Below are positions 1 through 11,235 of a stretch of 64,000 nucleotides of DNA, piece after piece. The notes beneath the pieces were generated by a model, which worked only from the letters and a program-made list of their open reading frames with translations, was not told the DNA's origin and ran no database searches. This DNA comes from Thamnidium elegans (taxonomy: Eukaryota; Mucoromycota; Mucoromycetes; Mucorales; Mucoraceae): contig JAIXMG010000007.1 of NCBI GenBank assembly GCA_025201345.1, positions 744,001 through 808,000 on the forward strand, read 5' to 3'. Made by a program: the position numbers and the translations under genes. Position 1 is the first letter of the stretch. Each line of letters opens with the position of its first letter.

Positions 1-6
1 TTTTAC

Positions 7-1596
7 CTGTTATTGACAATATCGATATGTTTGTCTTTTGTTGGACATACTACAATGAAGAAAGGGAACGAGATTCTACTATTACTATTAGTATCTTCTT
101 TTTGTTTACGTTGATTTCTCCAAATAAGATTATGAATTTGCGACCGCTGCAAAAAAAATTGTAAGTTCATATTAAAATATATATATATATATATTTTGTT
201 TTGTTTATATACTTACTTACTTTTGATAATTTATTATTCACACCTTCTCTTAACGTAGTTAAAGAACAGACCAATTCTTTTTGACGTAACTAGAGTAGAT
301 ATAACTTTGTTAATATTTACACGTCAAAAAATAAAAAGTATTTACTTCTTCTTGTTCGATTTGTTTCAATAAAAATTCTCTTGATACATCGTTCTTGGTA
401 ATAATCACATCTTTCACATCTTGATCTAAATTATTATTATTATTATTATTATTCGTTTGTTGTTTATAACACTCGGGTATGCCAAGCCATGTTATGACTT
501 TCTTGTCTTTAGCAATAATGTTCATTGCCATCAATACATTTAAGGCATCATATACACGTCTTCTAATGTTCTTTTGATCATAAGTATGCTTCTAAAAAAA
601 AAGTTTATCTATTAATAATTTACTATTTGAATTTTTATATGGACTTACTTCATTTCCTATGGTATTCTGAATATCAAGAGACAATTCGTCTGCCACCTAA
701 TAATACGTATATAAGGTTAAAGTTCTCTATTTTGCCTCGGAAACTTTCTTTTTTTTTTCAATATGTACCTCATTATAGGAAGTTACACCTTTTTCGGCAA
801 CCTTTTCACAGACTTGCTTACTGAAATGGCGTAAACCTTTTGTAGCACGTGGGGAATCAATAGTGATGGCGGGAGCAATAAGTTGAGATTGACAGGCCTG
901 TACACAATCTAAACTATTGGTCAAGTCAAGACTTTTACGATGCTTTTTGATGACAGGGTGATAACTGATTTCAATATGATCTTGTCTAGGTCTTCCTCTT
1001 TTTAATGAATGAATAGTAGGGTGATAATTATCAATAAAATGAGATTGATAATTACATTTACTTTCTTCTTCATCCAATTGTTTTAATTCAGGATCAGAAT
1101 TAAGTAAAGATGCGATAGAACCTTTTCGACGTATATTATTAATCATTTTTTGCTGATCCAAGTCGTCTTCATCGTCATCTTCATCTACAGGAGTAGGAGA
1201 AGAAGCGATAGAGGAGATAGGAGAAGCTGATGAAAGACTGTAATAGCTGTCAAATGGTGGAGAAGGACTGGCAGTTGGAGTTGTCATGATGACATTTTGA
1301 ATAGGTGGTAAATGATATTTACTGTTATTGTTATTATCGGAGACAGGATTAAATAAGAAAGGTCTCAACTCTACAACATCACGACGTTGATTACTTGTGT
1401 AACGCGCGTCGGAAAGCAAACCGCTGCGGTCACCACCAATACATGTTATGTATGGTGAAGGGGCTCGGTCCACGGTAAAAGTCAATATCTTTTTATCGTT
1501 GTTATGATAATGATGAGATATAGGTGGCGATGGTAGCGATGATGTTGAATGACTATTGTTATTACTAACTGAGAAAAATGCTGATGATGAGGTCAT
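7..1596 (-). CDS. E2F dimerisation partner (DP-type) transcription factor, 3' part outside window
   Basis: DP proteins pair with E2F to bind cell-cycle promoters in the nucleus. Exons read on the minus strand: 1596-769, 696-649, 591-346, 289-221, 146-7, after which a GT donor leads out of the window, so the C-terminus is missing. The first 250 residues are low-complexity and Ser/Pro-rich. The winged-helix DNA-binding domain starts near residue 253 with [14 protein letters not shown] and SYNEVADEL, and continues with [18 protein letters not shown], the RRVYD DNA-contact motif of the E2F/DP fold. It reads closer to DP than to E2F. A dimerisation region follows ([10 protein letters not shown]). 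A run of eight Asn lies in exon 3. The start is the ATG at 1596. The open frame extends upstream only through Lys/Phe-rich sequence without an ATG, and a GTAAGT near 1670 suggests a 5'-UTR intron. Confidence 0.93.
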
Positions 1597-2467
1597 ATAT
1601 AGAACTTTATAAGAAAGAAAAAAAAAATGTGTTATTTTTTCAGCTTCAAATATTTTTTTTTTTTTTTTACTTACACTTGATTTTTTCAAAGGGATATAAA
1701 AAAAAAGAGAGAAATGATTGTGTATGTGTGTGTGTTAATAAGAAGGATAGTTTAAAAGGAAAGTAAATGAGGGACTCGTTAAAGAGCAAAAGAAAAAATG
1801 AGCGTTTATTGGAACTGGTTTGCAGACAAAAAAAAAATAAAGAGAAAGAAAAAGAGTTAAAAGAATACAAAAAGAAAAATTTAAAGGAAAATATATAAAA
1901 TATTAAGGTTGTATGCAATCAATAAATAATAAACAATAAATAAGAGACTTATTATAATAAGTAAAGGCGGCCTCACTTTTCTAAAATAGAAATAGTTTAC
2001 TTGTTGGGGCTCAATCGAGTTATGGTATACTAACTAACTAACTATTTTACTTTTAATGTTCCTACTTACTACCAGCTACAAAACAACAGAGAGAAAAAGA
2101 TATAGACATGGTTTAGTTGTATCGATATGTGTTAAAACAGATAATATGTAAACCATACATACACATATATATATATATAACTAAAAGTCTAGTCCATTTT
2201 ATATTAGGTAATACAGTTAAAGATAATTCACCAGGTAAAATTAACAGTGTTTACTTGTGACAGATTTAGGATGGATAAGTGTCCTATTACTTCCGAATAT
2301 GAAGAAGGTGTAAACAAAATAAAAACAATTTGACACGGGGTTTTTAAGGTAGTGTAAATTGTTATTGTTACTATTTTTATTATGTATTAAACTTAATGGT
2401 GAGTTAAAACAAGCGTACGCAAAATAATAATAATACCTACAGATAAAAATAAGCTTTGATATGAAGG

Positions 2468-2504
<37 letters not shown>

Positions 2505-2870
2505 TGTTGGTCGGAGTTAAGTCAGTGCACTTTTATCACAAGTTACATGCAGTTTGTTTGATATTTCACACTAAGAAGTATCATTTAATAAAAGAGAGAA
2601 GCAAAAAAAGGGGGGAGGAGAAAGGAGTAAAATAAGTACACAGACCTTTTTAATTTATTAATGAGCGATTTAAACTTGTACTTTTTGTTAAAAGAGAAGA
2701 AGTTATGTACATTAAATGTAAATAAACATCATGTGTACGTTCATATTCTTGTCGCTTTTTCCTTTTACAGTAAAAATGTATTGGTGAATACACAATAGTA
2801 CCCCCCATTTTCTTGACATTAGTTTTTATAAGAGAGAGAGAAAGAGAGAGATATTTATTTATAAATTGTA

Positions 2871-2906
<36 letters not shown>
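1597..2906. other. Intergenic: DP promoter side and PFKFB 3' side
   Basis: No gene seen. The stretch holds A/T homopolymers, an A33 run at 2468-2500 and a GT dinucleotide tract at about 2873-2901, just after the PFKFB stop codon. The part next to 1596 should contain the DP promoter and leader. Confidence 0.6.
2468..2500. repeat. A33 homopolymer
   Basis: An uninterrupted run of about 33 A in the gap between the DP and PFKFB genes. Its length is prone to sequencing error. Confidence 0.9.
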
Positions 2907-5037
2907 TTATAAAGCAAAAGCAGAAATATCTTGCTTCAAATGCGATGAAGCTCCTTTATGTTTAGTTGCACCGTTTGAAGGCCAAAGCTGAGGACTAATT
3001 GGTAAAATAGGACTTCCGATATCATTTACAATTTCGCCGCTCGCTCCTAATAATGCACCATTTCCATTGGTAGTACCATTTTTTAATTCTTGCTTTGATA
3101 CCTTCTTTTTAAGTGTTTGTGATTTGTTTGGCTTTGGACGATGCGTATCTACAGCTTCAATATCAACCTTGTATCTCTTTTCATCACAACCATATGCCTT
3201 TGGTGTTAATTCAATAACAGTATGTAAAGGAATCTTTATGTAAGGTAAATCTTCTTGATTGTAATTCATAAAGTAAGCATAAATACATCTCAAGATAGCC
3301 TGATGACCAATAATAAGAATATTTCCTTGACGTTCAAGATCCATTATAACTGGTTCAAGTCTTAACACAACATCTCTATAAGACTATAACAACAAAAAAC
3401 GTATTGATACCTTTTTAAATTACTTATGCATATTATGTATATTTACCTCTCCGCCCTTGTAACGGTAATTGAACTTGTCATCGTCACGGTTAGCGTAATC
3501 TTCAGGGTATTTTTCCTGCACACACATATAAAAAAAAAAATGAGTATCTAAACAGTATACATACAAGATAATAATGTATTTACCTCTATTTCTTCATATG
3601 TCATACCATCACACATTCCAGCATCCAATTCATCTAATGCTTTTCTACTCATTTTCGGATACTGTAATAAGCCACTAGTTTGTATAGTTCTTTTCATTGT
3701 TGAAGTCCAGACAATTAATTCTTTGTCACCCAAATTCTGTTTAATTAAATCAGGTAATTTGTTGGCATATAACACACCTCTGGGGGATAAAGCTGAGTCA
3801 CCACCAATCTTGCCTTGAAGATTAAACATAGACTCACCATGTCTACTCATATAAATCTTTCTTGGAGCAGTATGTAAATTCATAAGATAATAAACAATAC
3901 GAGATTCCAAGTAACCACGAATCATATTAATAATAACTTGACTTCCAACGTTGATAAGTTTAATATAAGTATAGTTTTGTTCGGTTACAGTTTCATATTG
4001 GTCTTTATAATGATCAATTCTTGCTTTAAAGTCAGAAACAGCTTCCTCTGGGTCAATATTCACATAATCTGGAGAGGATAACTTGACCTCTCTAATGTTG
4101 TCCAAAATAATAGATTCATCTTGACAAATAGATTCAATAAAAAATACTTGAATATGTTCTTTGGTTAACTTTTCGTGTAACCACTGTCTTCTTTGTTTTG
4201 TACTGTTTGTTGCATCATAAAGAGCAACAATACCTTGATCATCATTAAACCAGCGAATCATATCTTCTAACGCTGCATTAGCGGATTCCTTTCTTTGTTT
4301 AATACCGATTGGGTTACTTGGATCAAAAAATGAATGTTCTTGTTGTGCTCCATATAATTTACGACGATAATTACCAACATTGAATACTTTAGTATTGATG
4401 CCTAACCAAGTAAGATATCTACAGACTGAACAAGGTGCATTAGTATAGATAATAAGTCATCTTTTTATATATGTACCTTTTTGAGAGATATAAGTTTTGC
4501 CTCTAGCAGGCAAGCCAACCATCTATTAGTTTACATAAGAGTTAGTATTGAGAACAAAAAAGAAAAAAAGGGAAAACTTACAACACAGGCAATGCGAAGA
4601 TCTATATACAAGAATAAGAGATTAGAAAAAGTATATGTATATAACATTAGCTTGACTTACTTGAAGTAGGCATAAAGTAAAAAATATATATGTATAATTT
4701 GTTAAAGAGAGAAAGAAAGAGAGAGAGAGAGAGCGTATTATATATATATTTAGAAACCAAGGAAGCTTATTATGAGCTGACTATTAATAACCAAATACCT
4801 TCAAATCCATCAACAGTCTTAAAATACCCAATCAAATCAAACATATCAAGTTACACGTATGCCTTTTTATACGTATTTTTAATAGTGACATATTCTTTAT
4901 TTTTTGTTTATTTTTGATCAAACCAAGACAACTGTTTCTTTCTAGAATATTATAAACTAGTTATATTACTGGTACACTTTATAATTATTATATACAACTT
5001 TTACCTGCTTAAACATGTTTTTAATTTCATGATCCAT
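2907..5037 (-). CDS. 6-phosphofructo-2-kinase/fructose-2,6-bisphosphatase
   Basis: Makes and removes fructose-2,6-bisphosphate, the cytosolic switch between glycolysis and gluconeogenesis. Deduced exons: 5037-5005, 4817-4799 (19 nt), 4601-4582 (20 nt), 4522-4477, 4425-3584, 3515-3447, 3383-2907, giving about 501 aa. The kinase domain has a P-loop at residues 27-34 (GLPARGKT), followed by the family segments [11 protein letters not shown] and FIESICQD. The phosphatase domain has the phospho-acceptor RHG (His235), ELDAG with Glu305, and GHQA (His370). All three are present, so both activities look intact, unlike yeast Pfk26, which lost the phosphatase histidine. The C-terminal 100 residues are Lys- and Asn-rich. 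The 19-nt exon is inferred from frame and GT/AG ends. If it is wrong, only the first 17 residues change. Confidence 0.93.
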
Positions 5038-5150
5038 TTTTTTTTTTTTTTTTGGTGCGGGGTAATGTTACACGCAGAATTTATCGGAAATACTCGTGAA
5101 AGTAATAAATTCATCATACCACTCAAATAGATCCATGTGATATACGGTAC

Positions 5151-5193
<43 letters not shown>

Positions 5194-5734
5194 GTCCAGG
5201 CCTCTTCTTTTTTACCATATCGTTGTCGTGGGAACTTGACTGGTTTGGGTTTAAACTACCGATAAGAGCCATAAGCAGAATATATAAGATAGATATTGTA
5301 AGAGATCATTAAGGATGGGCCACACTTTAGAAAAAAACAAGCCGGATACCCGGTATAATTGTCCCATGCTCAATTGATAGATAACCTTACTAGAATGATA
5401 ACATCTTTACCTGGGACACTGTATGATGATTATTTGTTGCCAGGTAATCTTGCTTAAATGATTTGGCGAGTGTAAAAAATGGTTTGACAGAATTTGAAAA
5501 AGTTCAGTGAGGGTGCATTAAGGTTACACATTTTTATTGCCTTCAAAAAAATAAAGTTTTTTCTTTTTCCGTGGTTTACATACTAACTGTAAATATAAAA
5601 ATGAAAGCATTTTTTTGTTTATTTTATTTATTTTTTTTTTTTTTTACAGCAAGAAAATATACAAGAAAAGTAAGTTATAGTAATAATAGCGAAAAAAAAA
5701 ATGGGTTATATAAATACGAAAAGAAAAAAAAAAT
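5038..5734. other. Intergenic: PFKFB promoter and PPR 3' side
   Basis: No gene seen. An A38 run lies at 5154-5191, with AT-rich sequence on both sides. The distal part is the probable 3'-UTR of the PPR gene, which ends at 5735. Confidence 0.6.
5154..5191. repeat. A38 homopolymer
   Basis: About 38 consecutive A, roughly 115 bp upstream of the PFKFB start. It may act as a nucleosome-depleting promoter tract; that role is inference. Confidence 0.9.
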
Positions 5735-8700
5735 CTAATTGGGACTATTAATCAATTGGTTAACACCATTGACAACTTTTGGTGGGAAGTCACGAGCACG
5801 CATTTGTTCAACAACCATGTTTGCTTTATCCTTTTGACCATTTTCAATATAAGCCTTTGCCATTGCTTCATAGGTACTTGGTTCTCTAACCAATGCAGTA
5901 TCTTCCATCTTGTTAAATACCTTTTCCGCTTTTTCTAATTGTCCTTCTGTACCATAACCAGTAATGAACAAGTTTTCAATATAAGGTGATGACTTTGTAC
6001 CTTGTGCAATCATTTCTTGATAGAGTTTTTCGGCATTTTGCATATCATTATTATCAATATAAGTATTCAACATGGCTTGATAAACAGTTTCATCCGCTTT
6101 AATACCAGATTTTTTCATTTCCTTGTAAACTGCTAAAGCAGATTGAACATCACGATGAAGACAACCATAAGAACGAATTAATGTAGCATAGTGTATAGCA
6201 TTAGGGCGAAGCCCATGACGTTTACTCATTTCAGATAATAACTTGTGTGCTGTCAACATATCATAAGCTGGAATATTAGCATAAGCTTCCATAAGTAGTC
6301 TATAAGTATGTTGAGAAGGCTTCAAATTAAATTGCTTGGAGAGATTATAATATTCAAGTGCTTTTTCACGATTGGGTCTTTGTTGAACATAGAATTGAAT
6401 CATACTGTTGTAAGCTCCAATACGAGGTTGATATTTAGGCAAGTTGATCATTTCTTGGAAATAACGGGCTGCACGACTTTCGGAACTACAACGGATACAG
6501 GCAGAGATAACAGATGCATAGGTAATAGAGTTGGGTGTAACACCAACTTGTTTCATTTCATCAAAGAGATGCAAAACAGGTTCAATCTTACGACACTTTG
6601 CCAATTTGGAAATAATAACGTTATACAAATAAACAGTAGGGCGGACATTATGTTTCTTTACTTCTTCATAAATAGCAAGCGCATCAGTAGACTCATCAGT
6701 AGTAGAATTGGATGTACAGGATAAAAGAGATCCATAAGCATCACCATCAGGGTATAAATCAAGTTTACGAAGTTTATCATAGTACATCTTTGCTGAATTA
6801 AGATTACCGTTACGAGCATGAGCAACTAACATAGAGTTAAAGATAATATGATGACCACGTTGTTTACGACCTCCCTTTAAAAGTTCCATAGATTCACTAA
6901 TCGTCTTGTAAATATCTTCCGCTGCTTCCAAACGACCAGCCTTGGTACATGCTCGAATCATATCACGAACAGCCTCGGGAGTAGGCACCTTACCTTGCTT
7001 AACAATCTTGTTATCAAGGATTTCAATAGCGTTCTCAAATTTACCATTAAGACAAGCTTCCACGGCAGCACCAGAAAGTAAATCAGACTCAACATCAATT
7101 ACAGGTTCCTTCTCAAACTTGTCATCAACATTAGTTTCAGTACTAGTAATACTATCAGCAGTAGCAACAGCTTGTTCATTCTTCACAGCCTTGTTGTTAG
7201 TTACATTGATTTGATCTTGAATAACAGCCATATAAGGAGCTAATGCTTTTTTCCAGCGAGCTTCATATTCAGTAGCATTATACTTCTTCATACGGGCTAA
7301 AACACGGACATAGAGACTAGCAGAAGGAGAGAGATTTAAACTGTTCATATCATGGAGAAGTTCAAACGCAACCTTACAGAAATTATCCGGTAAACTTTCT
7401 CTGCGGAAAGCGGCTTCATATAAACTGACAAAAGTACGATCCGTCATCGAACTAGATACCTTTTGCCATTGATCAGGATTTGTCTTTGCTTCCTCGTACA
7501 TTTTCAAGACAACATCAGAGACCGCAGGAGTAGGACGAATCGCATACGTGTTCATCATTTGAAGAATAGATAAAGCAGAAGTAAGATCATTACATTTGAG
7601 AGTTAAATCCAAAGCCAAGCTAGAGATTGGAGAATTTTGATCTAGAAAATTGTCTTTAGCATGAAGTTCAACTACGGACTTGAGTGCGGTAACTGCATCA
7701 TCGATTCTGTTATCATCAACATAAGCCATGACAACCTTTTGACACAAGTTAGCGTTCAATTCTAAACCATGAGCAGCCATATCCTGAACCACCTTGAAAG
7801 CCTCATCAGGACGGTGGTTTCCAGTACAAGCGTATGCGTAATCTGCTAAATGACCATATTGCTTGGTTAAATCATGATTCAACAAGTTTCTATATACCTC
7901 AGAAGCCTTATCAAGGTTTAAGTTATGACTGTAAGCAGATAAGATAATACCATAGGTGTTAGCATCAGGCTTTGGTAAAGAAGCATCAGATTCAAGCTTG
8001 CTAAGAACAGATTCAGCAGTTTCCAATTGACCATCATGACAAGCTCTACGAACAATCTTATTATAAGGTAAAATAGAAATATCGACTTGATCCTTAACCA
8101 TCACATTTTCTACAATATCCAAGGCACCTGTAATATCACCAGCATTGACATGAGCATAAACAAGTGCATTGTACACATAGGCAGGATCATGCTGAGGAAG
8201 AATATTCTTCATCAACTTGTACTCTCTGAAACATTCACGAACAGCGCCAAGATCACCAGCAGTACCAAACATGGACATAAGAGTAGCAAAAGTAACACCA
8301 TCAGGATTGGCGTTACGGGCACTTTCAAGATGTTCGTAAATAAATAAACCGTCCTCTGTATTACCCTTGAAAGACAACCCACGAAGTAATTTGTTGTAAA
8401 GTTCAACATCGAAATCTTGCGTACGTTGTTCCTTTACTGCCTTTGAGAACAATGCTAAAGCCTTTTCGATATTATTTTCGTTCTCTAAATCACCTAAATT
8501 CTCTACGGTAGTACCAGTACGAGCAATACGACGTCTAAGCATATTCACAGTCTTTTGCACTTCAGAATCTCTGTTACAAAGGGAACGAATCAAGAGAGCA
8601 TAAGTTTGGGAAGAGGGGCTGACACCCGTAGAAACCATATCTTGGTAAGCATTTAATAAGGGGGTGATAGGTTGATTCATCTTACGAATTCTACCATACG

Positions 8701-9175
8701 CAGCAATGACAGCTTCATAAGTTTGCGTAGATAATGCAGGTGGAGTATCACCAGCAGCAGATTTACCTTGAATAAATGCATCGATCACAGCTCTTGAATT
8801 CTTATTCTTTGCTGCTTCCAAAATACGAATGTCAATTTGTGCAGGTTCAAGTTTGTTGGATTCAATCGATTTAAACTTTTGAGATTTCTTTAAACTATTT
8901 GATCCAACTGTGGTCCAACTGTGTTGAGTAGGGAAATGAGCAAGAGGAGAAGTACTGGTATTATTAAGATCGCTTTGATCTTGTTGCTGGTTAATGGGCT
9001 TTTGGCTGAACTGTGTTGAGCGACTAGTCGTATATGAAAGTTTCCCGGCAGATACTTGACGTGCTGGTAAGTTGGCAAGAAAAGCGGTGGATTTGGGTGC
9101 AGTCAGTTGTTTGGTTAAAACACCTTGTCTTGCGACAGTGTTAAGAATAGTTGATGTTCCTTTAACACCATACAT
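5735..9175 (-). CDS. Large mitochondrial pentatricopeptide-repeat protein
   Basis: Single-exon ORF of 1146 aa starting at the ATG at 9175. The first 60 residues are rich in Arg, Lys, Ser and Thr with almost no acidic residues, which fits a mitochondrial presequence. The rest is a chain of about 35-residue helix pairs with PPR consensus features, for example YNSMIQFYVQQ, NSITYASVISACIR, ETVYQAMLNTYIDN and PTVYLYNVIISKLAK. Proteins of this size in fungi bind single mitochondrial mRNAs and support their stability or translation (the Neurospora CYA-5 type is an example). The target RNA cannot be read from the sequence. A Lys/Asp/Thr-rich linker around residues 650-690 separates two repeat blocks. 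Lack of introns in a 3.4-kb gene is notable beside its intron-rich neighbours. Confidence 0.9.
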   Translation of the reverse strand: MYGVKGTSTILNTVARQGVLTKQLTAPKSTAFLANLPARQVSAGKLSYTTSRSTQFSQKPINQQQDQSDLNNTSTSPLAHFPTQHSWTTVGSNSLKKSQKFKSIESNKLEPAQIDIRILEAAKNKNSRAVIDAFIQGKSAAGDTPPALSTQTYEAVIAAYGRIRKMNQPITPLLNAYQDMVSTGVSPSSQTYALLIRSLCNRDSEVQKTVNMLRRRIARTGTTVENLGDLENENNIEKALALFSKAVKEQRTQDFDVELYNKLLRGLSFKGNTEDGLFIYEHLESARNANPDGVTFATLMSMFGTAGDLGAVRECFREYKLMKNILPQHDPAYVYNALVYAHVNAGDITGALDIVENVMVKDQVDISILPYNKIVRRACHDGQLETAESVLSKLESDASLPKPDANTYGIILSAYSHNLNLDKASEVYRNLLNHDLTKQYGHLADYAYACTGNHRPDEAFKVVQDMAAHGLELNANLCQKVVMAYVDDNRIDDAVTALKSVVELHAKDNFLDQNSPISSLALDLTLKCNDLTSALSILQMMNTYAIRPTPAVSDVVLKMYEEAKTNPDQWQKVSSSMTDRTFVSLYEAAFRRESLPDNFCKVAFELLHDMNSLNLSPSASLYVRVLARMKKYNATEYEARWKKALAPYMAVIQDQINVTNNKAVKNEQAVATADSITSTETNVDDKFEKEPVIDVESDLLSGAAVEACLNGKFENAIEILDNKIVKQGKVPTPEAVRDMIRACTKAGRLEAAEDIYKTISESMELLKGGRKQRGHHIIFNSMLVAHARNGNLNSAKMYYDKLRKLDLYPDGDAYGSLLSCTSNSTTDESTDALAIYEEVKKHNVRPTVYLYNVIISKLAKCRKIEPVLHLFDEMKQVGVTPNSITYASVISACIRCSSESRAARYFQEMINLPKYQPRIGAYNSMIQFYVQQRPNREKALEYYNLSKQFNLKPSQHTYRLLMEAYANIPAYDMLTAHKLLSEMSKRHGLRPNAIHYATLIRSYGCLHRDVQSALAVYKEMKKSGIKADETVYQAMLNTYIDNNDMQNAEKLYQEMIAQGTKSSPYIENLFITGYGTEGQLEKAEKVFNKMEDTALVREPSTYEAMAKAYIENGQKDKANMVVEQMRARDFPPKVVNGVNQLINSPN

Positions 9176-10167
9176 TATATATAAAAGTTGTATGTATGTA
9201 TATATAAAAGAAAAAAAAACAAGTGTATAAAAGAGAGAGAGAGGGGAAATCGCTTTTTAAGAAAAAATTTGTTACTTAGGAACTTTTTTTTTTTTTTTTT
9301 TTTGAGTCAAATATATAAAACTCGGGTGACGTGAGTTGAAAATTTTTTGTTTAATGAATTTTTATTGGCTCACTTTTTTTAACATAAATTATATGGCCTG
9401 AATAAAATTTGCAACGGTTATTCATGTTGCTTTATGCTTGATTTATCCATTTGCGTTCATTAAAACACATGCTATATATTTTAGCCAAAGCTATAAACTC
9501 TCTCCCCAATCTCTTTCTTCCCCAAGTTTTGTTGTCAAAAGTATAATTTTAATTCAAGGGGAGACCCCCCTGCTCTTCCTATTGGATGTAAGAACTGAGT
9601 TTTTTTTTTTTTTTTTCGTATAGTATATTCTGGAAAAATGATGCTTTTTTTGACATTTTATTCCCTACTCTCCCGAGTTCTCATATTCTCTAGTATCTAA
9701 TAGGCTGCTATTTTATTCTAGCCATTTTATGAGTCAATGCATCACTTTTTTTTATGCTTTAAATACTAATCTGGTTAATTCTTCTTATCATAGTAACACC
9801 ATTCATATCCCAAATACGGGAGATCTTATTGTTCAACACGTAACCTTTTTTTACCATTTATAAATAATTGTAAGGGATAAAATCTATTTACATTTGTTAA
9901 TTTTTATAAAAAATATGTATCGGTTTTAGTTCTGTTTCGAGATCGCAAATATCAGAAAAAGTTTATTATTATCTTGTCTAAAATATTCTGTGCACAAAAC
10001 CAACAAGTTGAAATAACTAGAGTTTGTTTATTAAAGTTTACCTTTAAAGTACATTGTTAAATGCTATTTCTTGCAATCAGATAACGGTAAACCTTACGGA
10101 AATGAATGTGAAACATAACACAGTCTACGTACACTACTTTGACAAAAGTAGTCAAAAAATAAGAAGT
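9176..10167. other. Intergenic: PPR promoter to tRNA
   Basis: No coding signal beyond chance ORFs. AT-rich, with T runs near 9284 and 9600. The part adjacent to 9176 is the PPR promoter region. Confidence 0.55.
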
Positions 10168-10239
10168 GAGGCTACCAGGGGTCGAACCTGGAATCTCCTG
10201 ATTCGTAGTCAGACGCCTTATCCATTGGGCCATAGCCCC
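10168..10239 (-). tRNA. tRNA-Arg(ACG)
   Basis: Reading the minus strand gives a 72-nt cloverleaf. The acceptor arms GGGGCTA and TAGCCTC pair with one G-U. The D stem is GCC/GGC, and the anticodon stem TCTGA/TCAGG encloses the loop CTACGAA with anticodon ACG. The T arm is CCAGG-TTCGACC-CCTGG. No intron and no encoded CCA. A34 would be edited to inosine to read CGU, CGC and CGA. The gene stands alone in a 2-kb gap. Confidence 0.96.
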
Positions 10240-11235
10240 TCACTTGTTATTTAAAATCGCTTATATTAATTTAGTGTAAATATTTTAATTTCAATCACGT
10301 GAATATCACGTTTTAGTAGACTTGGTGCACCTGCGATATAACCATGGTAATACTTACCGACTTTAACAGAATCATTTGATTTGAGCCCACTTTAAAATAA
10401 GAAGTGCGGAGTTTGGAAAAGATTGATAACTGTAGATAAAGACGTATTACAAAGGGATACTCGAAAAAAACTCTGCTGCTGGGTAACAGTAGTATTATCA
10501 GCATCTTCTTTCTTAAATTGGAAGCATCTATGATTTGCGTATTACCAGGAGGTTGTGGTTTTTCAAAACAAACATAAACTTGTGTAAGGCAGACCTTGTA
10601 TGGTGCAAATAAATAATGAAGATGTCGGTTTATTCTTTTGAATGTAATTGTATGAAACTAGGATGAGTTACTAGCAATTATTGTCACATTATAAATTTCT
10701 ATAATAGTGTTTACCATGTAATTTATATATTTGCAATTATTTACTCTAAAACCTTAACAAGGATGTAACAAGTTATTTGATTGTGTATAAATCGAAAATA
10801 TTTACATAATAAATGAACCTGTATAATGAGTTAAGACAGTTTACGACTTCGTACCTTTTATCATGATGATGCAAGGAAATTTATAAAGTAAAACTAAAGT
10901 TTATTACTTTCTTTTAACAGTTTTTTTTTTTTTTTTTTTTTTGAAAAATCATATCGTTACACTGACGATCAAATCATAAAGAAAGAGTAAATTTTGGTAC
11001 AAAGAAATAATTGATTTATTTGTTCTAGCTTCCTCTTTTTTACATGCATAATGATATACTTTGATTATTTCCCGTTTTCTGTTGTTGTTGTTGTTGGGGG
11101 GGGGGGTTTCCGCTACCACACGCACACACACATATATATATATATAATGATCGAATAATAAACAGTATTATTTTCTTTCTTTCTACCTTTAACACCACTA
11201 GAAATTATACACAAAAAAAAAAAAAAAAAAAAAAA
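10240..11235. other. Intergenic: tRNA to GT31 gene
   Basis: No gene seen. Contains a T22 run near 10921, a G9 run near 11098, an AT dinucleotide tract near 11135 and an A25 run directly before the GT31 start codon. Confidence 0.55.

Noticed and set aside
1597..1689. Upstream extension of the DP protein (Lys/Phe-rich, about 31 residues)
   Set aside because: It has no ATG (the frame opens at TTG) and is low-complexity. A GTAAGT and TAAAG just before the ATG at 1596 suggest a leader intron instead.
6308..8409. Several ORFs of 65-138 aa opposite or out of frame with the PPR gene
   Set aside because: Shadows of a long, well-supported PPR reading frame; no independent coding features.
10054..10254. 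66-aa ORF covering the tRNA
   Set aside because: Runs through the antisense strand of a canonical tRNA-Arg; composition is not protein-like.
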